Source of the DNA: Vulcanimicrobiota bacterium | Lineage (GTDB): Bacteria; Vulcanimicrobiota; Xenobia; Xenobiales; JADMJV01 | Assembly: GCA_023447635.1 (NCBI GenBank) | Contig: JAEXNA010000077.1 | Coordinates: forward strand, 1-6,681 | Length of the DNA: 6,681 nucleotides | Direction of reading: 5' to 3' | Shown: positions 1 through 5,826 of the stretch, in pieces | Layout of the letters: every line of letters starts with the position of its first letter | Position numbering within the stretch: position 1 is the first letter of the stretch | The notes under the pieces: generated by a model | Database searches by the model: none | The model's input: the letters and a program-made list of their open reading frames with translations, nothing else | What the model was told of the DNA's origin: nothing | Position numbers and translations under genes: made by a program

Positions 1-1073
1 TCTTGTCGTCGGCTGCGTCTGATTTGTATAAGTGACTGGCCGTAGACGACCCCGGCCAGCGGTAGAGTGAGAGCGGCCCATAGCGGCACACGAGAGGCGC
101 GGGCGACCAGCAGTCCGTCCAGCGCAAAGAAGAGGTAGAGCAGCGCTCCCCAGAGCGGGGAGCCCAGTCCGCTGACCAGCAAGGGAAGCCAGAGGAGCGA
201 GGAGGTGGCCAGGGCTGACAGGACCGCTAGCAGGGGCCGGTAGCCGGTGGCCGCGTAGGCGTTTTTCTCCAACCCTCGGACCAGGCCCCCCAGCCCGTGG
301 AACCAGCGCAGCGACATTTGCTCCTGACCCATCAGCACGAACTGGCGACCGCCTCGGGCTTTGACCATCATGCCGAGAAAGCCGTCGTCCACCACCTGAA
401 GTTGCAGCGGCTCTAACCCTCCCAACTGCTCTAGCATCGAGCGGGTGAGCAGAGTGAAGGCGCCCACGCCCAGGAAGCGGTAACGTGAACGATGGAGGGA
501 GGCGGGCCGGAAGAGCACCATGAAGATAGAGGCCAGGAACGCTACCAGTGTCGGCTCCCAGAAGCCTCGAACTTCGACCCGCGGCAGAACCGCCAGATGA
601 TCGGCGCCAAGAACTTGTTGGGCGGTGACCGCTCGTCGCAACGCTTCCGGGGCGAAGATCACGTCAGCATCGGTCAGCAGCACCAGGTCGTGGCGGCAAG
701 CCCGAGCCCCCAGGTGCAGAGCATGCACCTTGCCCAGCCAACCGTCCGGTAGCTCTCGATTTTCCAGCAGATGGAGCCGATGGCCACGAGGATGGCCTTC
801 GGCAACCCGACGAACCGCCTCGGCGGTGCCGTCGGTCGAGCGATCGTCCACGAACACGATTTCCAGGTCGGGGTAGCCCAGATCCAGCAGGGAGGCCACC
901 GCCGGACCCACGGTTGCGGCCTCGTCGCGAGCGGCCACCACGATCGACAGCGCCGGCAGCCGCTGAGGCGGCAGAGGAGGGAACTGTTCGAGCCGCAGCA
1001 GGCGGCGCGTCTCCCCGGCCAGGGACAGCAGCGCGCCCAAGCCTAGCGCTGGTAGGGCGATGGGCAAGTTCAT
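1..1073 (-). CDS. Family 2 glycosyltransferase, HpnB/CrtQ-like, membrane-anchored (3' end off window)
   Basis: A membrane-bound GT-A enzyme that should transfer a sugar from a nucleotide-sugar to a lipid-type acceptor at the cytoplasmic face. I translated it by hand: the frame is open from ATG 1073 to the window edge (357 codons). Residues 1-20 are a hydrophobic anchor. The GT2 core starts near 42 (LSIVVAARDEA), with VDDRSTDGT at 75-83, LPDGWLGK at 108-115, the metal-binding TDAD at 134-137, a VDDGFLG acceptor/base motif at 228-234 and a QMSLRW motif (QxxRW-like) at 252-257. From about 281 it is hydrophobic, with two to three membrane helices, ending in a basic RRSRR tail. HpnB-type proteins are about 380 residues, so little is missing. 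An in-frame TAA four codons upstream makes this ATG the only start, although no clear Shine-Dalgarno precedes it. It lies 44 bp after the preceding minus-strand gene, so it is probably co-transcribed. The acceptor (hopanoid, carotenoid or other glycolipid) cannot be told from the sequence. Confidence 0.88.
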   Translation of the reverse strand, partial: MNLPIALPALGLGALLSLAGETRRLLRLEQFPPLPPQRLPALSIVVAARDEAATVGPAVASLLDLGYPDLEIVFVDDRSTDGTAEAVRRVAEGHPRGHRLHLLENRELPDGWLGKVHALHLGARACRHDLVLLTDADVIFAPEALRRAVTAQQVLGADHLAVLPRVEVRGFWEPTLVAFLASIFMVLFRPASLHRSRYRFLGVGAFTLLTRSMLEQLGGLEPLQLQVVDDGFLGMMVKARGGRQFVLMGQEQMSLRWFHGLGGLVRGLEKNAYAATGYRPLLAVLSALATSSLLWLPLLVSGLGSPLWGALLYLFFALDGLLVARASRVPLWAALTLPLAGVVYGQSLIQIRRSRRQ

Positions 1074-1117
1074 CGGACAGCTTTAGCGAGGGGCGGTCAA
1101 GGCGCCTGCCACAGGCC

Positions 1118-2074
1118 CTAGCCCGAATCGCGCGCCTGTTCGAAAAGCGACTGCAGGCGCTCGAGGTCACGTTCGGCCAGATAGCTGAAGCTCAGGTCGC
1201 GCTGCATCAGGTTCAGGTAGAAGACGCCCCACCAGGCGCTCCACCCGGGGGGCAAGGGGCAACGGTAGAGCCGGCCGTTGAGCACCACATCCATGAAGCC
1301 GGGCCAGAACGAGCGCTTGGACCTGGCCGTGAAGCCGCTGTGAGCCCAGTCGCCCAACAGGAGCGCCCGAGGTAAACGGCAGAGCAGACCCGTTCCGTGG
1401 GGCAAGGCGTCGCTCTCCAGCACCGACGTGGCGGCTTTGGGCGGAAGCCCCTCGAGCAGGTGTCTCGAGATTTCACCTACGGCGTAGGCGTGCTCGACGG
1501 AGGGGGGCAGGATCAGACCGTTCATCGGTTTGCCGTTGAGCCGGAAGCTGCAGGTCGGAGTGGGGACCAGGTGATCGATCAGTACCTGGAGGTCCTCGCT
1601 GCGGAAAAGGCGCCCCAGCGGCCCCATCCAACTCCCTCTCGGAGCACGCAGGCGCTGTCGGCCGTCGTCGAGCTGTTCCAAGGTGAACTCGCGAGCGCCC
1701 CACTGCATCGCCCCGCCCCTGGCGATAGCCAACTCTTGCAGACGCAGCACCTCGGCCCGGTTGCCCTCGAGCCAGAGCGCGGAAACGCACTCGGAGGCGT
1801 CGTCCGGCGAGAACGGCTCGCCGTCGAAGACCAGCTGGAACAGGTCCTTGTAGACACCTACCTCGACGGTGCTGGCGCCCGAGGCCAGGGCGGCGCCCAC
1901 GGCGTGCAGCATAAAGTAGGAAGGCGTGGGAAGCTGATACTTCTCCAGCAGCAGGCTGGCGCGGGCCGGGTCCAGGGTGAACTCTCCTCGAGAGTTCAAC
2001 TGACCCACCCCGCCCAGTTCCGTCAAGAGTTGTTCGATGTCGGCGCTTCCGCTCATCCGCCAGGGGTTACCCAC
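1118..2074 (-). CDS. Hypothetical protein, 318 aa, possibly a divergent GHKL/Hsp90-like family member
   Basis: Function not recognised. There is no signal peptide or clear membrane helix, so it is probably cytoplasmic. The N-terminal third has a pattern I recall from a family of uncharacterised GHKL-like proteins: GEFTLDPARA at 30-39, YQLPTPSYFMLHAVGAALASG at 46-66, then a beta strand and FDGEPFSPDD at 83-92. The C-terminal RDLSFSYLAERDLERL also fits that family's ending. The acidic or Asn residues expected in the ATP-binding N-box are not there (H57-A61 instead), so ATP binding is doubtful. The middle carries beta-rich segments such as CSFRLNGKPMNGLILPPS and DVVLNGRLYRCPLPPGW. The start is GTG, backed by GAGAGG at 5 nt; an ATG six codons later (2056) has a poorer upstream site. 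It is followed after 44 bp by the glycosyltransferase and faces the divergent membrane-protein gene. The gene is sound; the family placement rests on memory. Confidence 0.8.
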   Translation of the reverse strand: MGNPWRMSGSADIEQLLTELGGVGQLNSRGEFTLDPARASLLLEKYQLPTPSYFMLHAVGAALASGASTVEVGVYKDLFQLVFDGEPFSPDDASECVSALWLEGNRAEVLRLQELAIARGGAMQWGAREFTLEQLDDGRQRLRAPRGSWMGPLGRLFRSEDLQVLIDHLVPTPTCSFRLNGKPMNGLILPPSVEHAYAVGEISRHLLEGLPPKAATSVLESDALPHGTGLLCRLPRALLLGDWAHSGFTARSKRSFWPGFMDVVLNGRLYRCPLPPGWSAWWGVFYLNLMQRDLSFSYLAERDLERLQSLFEQARDSG

Positions 2075-2135
2075 GGATACCTCTCGCTCCTGGCTGAAGG
2101 CTTAGCTCGGCCCGCTACAGAACGGCGCGTTCGTT
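2075..2135. promoter_or_regulatory. Divergent intergenic region with both promoters and the minus-strand RBS
   Basis: This 61 bp separates two divergent genes and must hold at least part of both promoters. On the minus strand GAGAGG (2085-2080) sits 5 nt before the GTG at 2074, with AGGAG (2091-2087) just upstream. On the plus strand no Shine-Dalgarno is visible before the ATG at 2136. I see no convincing -35/-10 pair on either strand. An in-frame TAG at 2103-2105, with no ATG, GTG or TTG between, fixes the plus-strand start. Confidence 0.45.
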
Positions 2136-3359
2136 ATGGAAGAGCCATTTGAAATCCCCAAGAACTATAAGATAGAGCGTGCTCTGCAGGCCCCACTTCC
2201 GCGCGCCGTGCCCGACACGCTCAAGCGCCATCCTAAGCGCTTAGCTCAACGCGCCTCGAGTCGCCGAGCCATCTATATCATGTTGGCGTTGGCCATCATC
2301 AGCTTTGTCTTCCGCGACGCCAGGTTTTTCCAGGTCCTCGGTCTGTACTTTACTCCGCTGGCCTATCTGGAATGGATCAGCCCGCTGGTCGCTGTGCTGT
2401 GTGTATTTGGCCTGCTCGAGTGGCACCCCTGGCGGAAAGACCCCTACGTCTACCTGCGCGAGGGGTTACCGCTGGTAGGACAGGTGGTGGACCTGCGTCT
2501 CGAGGTCGCCGCGCGAGTGAACGGTCAGGACAGCCAGTGGGCCTACGACGTGTATTTCCAGGCGCTGCATCCGAGTAGCGGAAAGCCCCAGGTGTTCTGC
2601 GCTCGGTCGCCGGTCTTTGCCGGGAACCACCCGATGCTGAAGTGTCGCGTGGGCGACTGGGTGACGGCCGTCTACCTCCCCGGAAATCTTGACTCGGTCA
2701 CGCTTTACGGTTTCACGGACTGCGATCCGGACAGCAGTCTGCTGGAAGAAGCTCCCAGCACTTCGGCCGGGATGGCTCTTCTGATGGTGTTCGCCGTCAT
2801 CTTCGGTAGCGGCTGGATTTTCAGCAACTACACCCTGGCCGATCTGGACAAAAGCATCGCTCTGGCGGTTTGCGTGCCCGGCTTGATCATCGGGTCGGTG
2901 GCGGGCATCTTCTGGATGCGAGGCGTGCGGAAGAAGCACGAGAAGCAGCAAGAGGAAGCGCTGGCCGCAGGCCTGCCGATGGCGGGCTCGACGCATCGCC
3001 AGGGAAGCTACATTGGAGGAGCCTTGCTGGGCTCGTTCATGGGATGCCTGGGCTTTGCGGTCCTGCTGGTAGGGCTGAACGGCGTCTTTGATACGTCAGA
3101 GGCTCAGGTGCAGCAGGTTCAGGTCGTCGACACCTGGGTGACCACCCACAACGGGATCTTCCGCACCTACGACATCGAGTACATGGACCCCGAAACGGGC
3201 AAAAAGACGAAGAAGGGCGTGAGCCCCTTAGAACTCGAGCAAGAAGGCGACCTGATCGCCGAACTGCTGACCTACAAAGGCGCTCTTGGTTGGCCCCGGC
3301 AGAACATGCGAGTGCGCCCCCTGACCGCCCAGGAACTCGAGGCGGAGGATAGCCCGTAG
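2136..3359 (+). CDS. Polytopic membrane protein with two DUF3592-like beta segments, 407 aa
   Basis: Specific function unknown. The order is: a basic N-terminal tail (1-44), a membrane helix at about 45-59, a hydrophobic stretch at 66-94 (one or two helices), a soluble beta-rich segment (about 110-195), helices at about 211-230 and 241-262, a charged linker with KKHEKQQEE (266-274), a helix at about 292-316 and a C-terminal soluble segment (322-407). The first soluble segment has the look of DUF3592: VGQVVDL, then YDVYF, then a VGDWVTAVYLPGN strand-turn and LYGF. The second repeats several of the same landmarks (VVD, NG, YD, GK, SP), suggesting an internal duplication. ATG 2136 is the only possible start, because the frame is stopped at 2103-2105 and the next Met (M49) is inside the first helix. 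No SD is seen, as for the glycosyltransferase. It is transcribed alone, divergent from its left neighbour, and ends at the bidirectional terminator. Confidence 0.85.
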   Translation: MEEPFEIPKNYKIERALQAPLPRAVPDTLKRHPKRLAQRASSRRAIYIMLALAIISFVFRDARFFQVLGLYFTPLAYLEWISPLVAVLCVFGLLEWHPWRKDPYVYLREGLPLVGQVVDLRLEVAARVNGQDSQWAYDVYFQALHPSSGKPQVFCARSPVFAGNHPMLKCRVGDWVTAVYLPGNLDSVTLYGFTDCDPDSSLLEEAPSTSAGMALLMVFAVIFGSGWIFSNYTLADLDKSIALAVCVPGLIIGSVAGIFWMRGVRKKHEKQQEEALAAGLPMAGSTHRQGSYIGGALLGSFMGCLGFAVLLVGLNGVFDTSEAQVQQVQVVDTWVTTHNGIFRTYDIEYMDPETGKKTKKGVSPLELEQEGDLIAELLTYKGALGWPRQNMRVRPLTAQELEAEDSP

Positions 3360-3398
3360 AGCTGAAGGTTCATAGACCCCAATCGACGTCACTTCGTC

Positions 3399-3430
3399 AA
3401 AAAGGCCACCGGTTCCGGTGGCCTTTTTTT
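3399..3430. terminator. Bidirectional Rho-independent terminator
   Basis: A perfect 9-bp inverted repeat, GGCCACCGG (3404-3412) and CCGGTGGCC (3415-3423), is flanked by AAAAA on the left and TTTTTTT on the right. In either direction the RNA is a GC-rich hairpin followed by a U-run, which suits the convergent ends at 3359 (+) and 3444 (-). The U-run is longer in the plus direction (7 against 5). Confidence 0.92.
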
Positions 3431-3443
3431 AGGAACGGTCGCC

Positions 3444-4268
3444 TCAGCGGGCTCGCACGTCGGTAATCATTCCGTTCAGGAAGGTGATGGAGATTTCGCC
3501 CTGAGCGGTCTTCATCGTTGCGTGAAAGTTGTCCACCCGCGGCAGACCGGTCGTACCTAACGGGATGGTGTAGGTCCACTCGCCGTCCACGAGTTGGACG
3601 GAAGGCGGAGGAGCGTCGAGCGGTGTCCCCTCAGGAGAAAGATAGCCGGACCCTTTGCGAACCTTGTTACCGTTGGGATAAAACGGCTCTCCCTGGGATA
3701 TGGCCTGCCGCCCGTTGGGGTAGTAGTCACGGCCGATGCTGCGGATCGCCTTGCCGTTAGGGTAGACCCAGTCGCCTATCGCCCCGACGGCGCGCCCGTT
3801 GGGGTAGAGGTAGGCGAGATCGCGCCGCATCGGCTTCCCGTTCGGGTAGAGAGCGCCAGTGACTGGCACTTTGGCGGCCTTCTCTTCCTGGACCGTCTTT
3901 TGAGCCGCTGACACGGTCGCGCCCTCGGCGTACACGGTCGGCGTCACCTTCCAGGCGGTCCCGTCCGGGCTACGACCGTGGAAAGTCCGTCCTAGTGGGA
4001 CCTGGGCGGGGGAGGACTGGCTGGGAAAGAACACTCCATCGAGTTTGACCACCACTGAGCGAGTCGGGTCCAGCCAGACGACCGCGTAGCCGGCGGTCGG
4101 CACGATGCTGCGGTCGCTGGTCTGTTTCTGTAGCTCCGCCCCGCTCACGAAGTCGACGGTACAGGTCGCGGGTTCAGCGGCGCCGGCGCATTCGCTGTTG
4201 GTGCGAACAGTCGCCGAAGCGGGGCAGAGCAAAGCCAGGGTTAAGGCGAGACCGGGTAAGAGTTTCAT
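3444..4268 (-). CDS. Secreted protein with tandem 14-residue YPNG repeats
   Basis: Function unknown. From the ATG at 4268 it has a Sec signal peptide (MKLLPGLALTLALLCPASA, cleavage probably after residue 19), with no lipobox. The mature protein has a Cys pair (27 and 36) that could form a disulphide, a beta-rich region (about 55-115) and a charged helical linker (QKTVQEEKAAK, 123-133). YPNG then occurs at 141, 155, 169, 183 and 197, exactly 14 residues apart, with a decayed sixth copy (SPEG, 211). A proline-rich hinge and a C-terminal beta region (VDGEWTYTIPLG to the end) follow. The repeats recall the YPNG cores of MORN_2/YwqK-type proteins, but the spacing is shorter. An in-frame GTG at 4322 would add 18 residues and has a GAGGG at 4 nt; I prefer the ATG because it gives a normal signal peptide. 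It lies 72 bp after metQ with no terminator between, so it may be read through from the met operon. Confidence 0.85.
   Translation of the reverse strand: MKLLPGLALTLALLCPASATVRTNSECAGAAEPATCTVDFVSGAELQKQTSDRSIVPTAGYAVVWLDPTRSVVVKLDGVFFPSQSSPAQVPLGRTFHGRSPDGTAWKVTPTVYAEGATVSAAQKTVQEEKAAKVPVTGALYPNGKPMRRDLAYLYPNGRAVGAIGDWVYPNGKAIRSIGRDYYPNGRQAISQGEPFYPNGNKVRKGSGYLSPEGTPLDAPPPSVQLVDGEWTYTIPLGTTGLPRVDNFHATMKTAQGEISITFLNGMITDVRAR
3627..3848 (-). repeat. Coding tandem repeat, 42-bp period (six 14-codon units, last cut short)
   Basis: Five units start with Tyr-Pro-Asn-Gly at codon starts 3848, 3806, 3764, 3722 and 3680, each 42 bp apart. The sixth, at 3638, reads Ser-Pro-Glu-Gly. Units differ at synonymous positions (TACCCG, TACCCC, TACCCT, TATCCC; AACGGG, AACGGC, AACGGT), so the array is old and kept at protein level rather than freshly amplified. 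Positions between the YPNG cores vary, usually with a basic residue after the core and often a glycine in the middle. Confidence 0.9.
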
Positions 4269-4340
4269 CGTGGAATCTTTGCTGTCCCGAAGAGAACTCC
4301 TCGACCCCTTCGTCGCTCTCACCTTTCCCTCATCGCTTCG

Positions 4341-5162
4341 CTACCAGCCCTTCACGGCGCCTCCGTCGAACTCGCGCTGCGCGACCTGTTCTACCTCGGG
4401 CGACTGGTACGACTGGACAAATTTGCCGATGCGAGGATCGGCCGCCAACTCTTTGCGAGTCACCACCAGGTTGACGTAGGGCGAATCCTTGCCCTCGACA
4501 AACAGCCCGTCTCTGGTCGAAACCAGTCCGGCCGGGCGGGCAAACGTGTTGTTGATGACGGCGATGGCGACTTTCTGGTCGTCCAGGACGCGGGGCAGTT
4601 GCGGCGCCTCGAGTTCCAGAATCTCTAACTGTTTCTCGTTTTTGACGATATCGGTAGGGCGGGGCAGCAGCCCTACGCCTTCGCGAAGGCCGATCAGCCC
4701 CTGCTTCTCGAGCAGCAGCAGAGCGCGCCCGCTGTTGGTCGGGTCGTTAGGAATGACGATCTGTCCCCCCTCGGCAAGGTTCTCGAGAGAGCGGATCTTC
4801 TTCGAGTAGCCCGCCAGGGGATAGACGAAGGTTTTGCCGGCCGCGACGAAGTCATAGCCCCGCTGCTGACTTTGAACATCCAGATAGGGCTGATTCTGAA
4901 AGACGTTAGCGTCGATGTCGCCCTGACGGAGCGCCTCGTTGGGCAGCACGTAGTCGTCGAACTTTACCAGTTCGACCGTCAGTCCGTGCTTGGCTTTCGC
5001 CACGGCCTGGGCGGCTTCAGCCAGGGCGTACTCGGGGCCGGACTGCACACCTACCCGGATCAGGTTGGGGTCGATAGGGGCGGGGGCGCCCTTTCCGCAG
5101 CCCAGCGTCAGCAGGGCGAGTAGCCCGCACAGCAGGCTGTTTTTCCAAGGTTTCGATCTCAT
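4341..5162 (-). CDS. metQ: Methionine ABC transporter substrate-binding lipoprotein MetQ
   Basis: The receptor of the methionine importer. It binds D- and L-methionine outside the membrane and delivers it to MetNI. The 273 residues have a lipoprotein signal with lipobox LTLGC (lipidated Cys22). The mature part follows the MetQ/NlpA pattern: RVGVQSGPE at about 36-44, then FDDYVLPNEALRQGDIDANVFQ, PYLD, TFVYPLAGYSKKI, IPNDPTNSGRALLLL, GVGLLP, ELEAPQLPR, AVINNTFA (its Asn matches a ligand contact in known MetQ proteins), SPYVNLVVTR, and the terminal FDGGAVKGW typical of the family. Length is normal. The ATG has an AAAGGAG site at 5 nt that overlaps the metI stop, so the two are probably translationally coupled. 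From memory the resemblance to E. coli MetQ is close. Confidence 0.97.
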   Translation of the reverse strand: MRSKPWKNSLLCGLLALLTLGCGKGAPAPIDPNLIRVGVQSGPEYALAEAAQAVAKAKHGLTVELVKFDDYVLPNEALRQGDIDANVFQNQPYLDVQSQQRGYDFVAAGKTFVYPLAGYSKKIRSLENLAEGGQIVIPNDPTNSGRALLLLEKQGLIGLREGVGLLPRPTDIVKNEKQLEILELEAPQLPRVLDDQKVAIAVINNTFARPAGLVSTRDGLFVEGKDSPYVNLVVTRKELAADPRIGKFVQSYQSPEVEQVAQREFDGGAVKGW

Positions 5163-5167
5163 AAAGG

Positions 5168-5174
5168 CTCCTTT
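5168..5174 (-). promoter_or_regulatory. metQ ribosome binding site overlapping the metI stop
   Basis: AAAGGAG, 5 nt before the metQ ATG, shares bases with the TAA of metI (5175-5173). This fixes the metQ start and suggests coupling of the two genes. It is among the clearest SDs in the window. Confidence 0.8.
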
Positions 5175-5826
5175 AGCGGTGGTTCAGGCGACGCGACAAG
5201 GCATCGCCTGTTTGTTGAATTGCGAAGACGAAAGCCACCAGGGCCACCAGCACGCTGTTCATGACGGTCGCATCGTAGCCAACGTAGCCGTACTGATAGC
5301 CCAGTTGGCCCAGGCCGCCGGCGCCGACGGCGCCTCCCATCGCCGAATAGCCGACCAGGGAGATCAAGGTGATGGAGAAGCCGTTGACGATGGACGGCAG
5401 CGCCTCGGGCAGTAGAACTTTTCGAACGGTCTGCCACGGCGTAGCTCCCATCGCGCGGGCTGCCTCCAACAGTCCGGCCGGAACCTCTAACAGGCTGTTT
5501 TCGACCAGCCTGGCGATGAACGGAGCGGCCCCGATGCTCAACGGCACCAGCGCGGCTTTTACCCCGATCGAAGTGCCGACCAGCAGGCGAGTGAACGGGA
5601 TCATCCAGACGATCAAGATGATGAACGGGATGGCTCGGAACACATTGACGACCACGGACAGGCCGCGATAAATGGGCAGGTTCTCCAGCAGTTGGCCTTT
5701 GCGGGTCAGGAACAGCAGAACGCCGGCCGGAAGACCGAGCACCGCTCCGAACAAACCGGAAAGAAAGGTCATCAGGACCGTCTCGAGAGCGCCCTCCACG
5801 AACAGGCGAAGCATCGCCTCAGACAT
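5173..5826 (-). CDS. metI: Methionine ABC transporter permease MetI
   Basis: The membrane channel subunit (a homodimer in known transporters) through which methionine passes. Its 217 residues match the E. coli length. It is strongly hydrophobic, with about five helices. Landmarks are an N-terminal ETVLMTFLSGLFG (15-27), NVFRAIPFIILIVWMIPFTR (61-80), GAAPFIARLVENSLLEVP (99-116), the coupling EAA loop EAARAMGATPWQTVRKVLLPEA starting at 121 (E121-A-A then G127), which docks on MetN, and a GYSAMGGAVGAGGLGQ stretch nearer the C-terminus. The start overlaps the end of metN by 8 bp (ATGTCTGA) and has GGAGG at 9 nt. It is 10 bp upstream of metQ. No disabling feature is seen. Confidence 0.97.
   Translation of the reverse strand: MSEAMLRLFVEGALETVLMTFLSGLFGAVLGLPAGVLLFLTRKGQLLENLPIYRGLSVVVNVFRAIPFIILIVWMIPFTRLLVGTSIGVKAALVPLSIGAAPFIARLVENSLLEVPAGLLEAARAMGATPWQTVRKVLLPEALPSIVNGFSITLISLVGYSAMGGAVGAGGLGQLGYQYGYVGYDATVMNSVLVALVAFVFAIQQTGDALSRRLNHR

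Noticed and set aside
664..1170. 168-codon open frame on the minus strand
   Set aside because: It is Arg/Gly/Ser-rich low-complexity protein in another frame of the glycosyltransferase, whose own frame carries every GT2 motif.
1397..2152. 251-codon open frame on the plus strand
   Set aside because: It lies opposite the 318-residue minus-strand gene and overlaps the next gene's start. Its composition (Gln, Gly and Arg rich, no domain pattern) is that of an antisense shadow in high-GC DNA.
2466..2996. 176-codon open frame on the minus strand
   Set aside because: It is antisense to the membrane protein, rich in His, Gln and Arg, and has no recognisable domain.
3627..3848. Regular 42-bp periodicity, considered as a CRISPR array or DNA-level satellite
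   Set aside because: The units stay in frame, vary at synonymous positions and encode YPNG, so this is a protein repeat with no spacer-repeat structure.
4105..4479. 124-codon open frame on the plus strand across the metQ/repeat-gene junction
   Set aside because: It is antisense to parts of two well-supported genes and has no plausible RBS or domain.
5309..5340. GGCGCC-rich inverted and direct repeats in metI
   Set aside because: They encode the conserved Gly-Ala stretch (GGAVGAGG) of MetI. There is no U-run, so codon use explains them.
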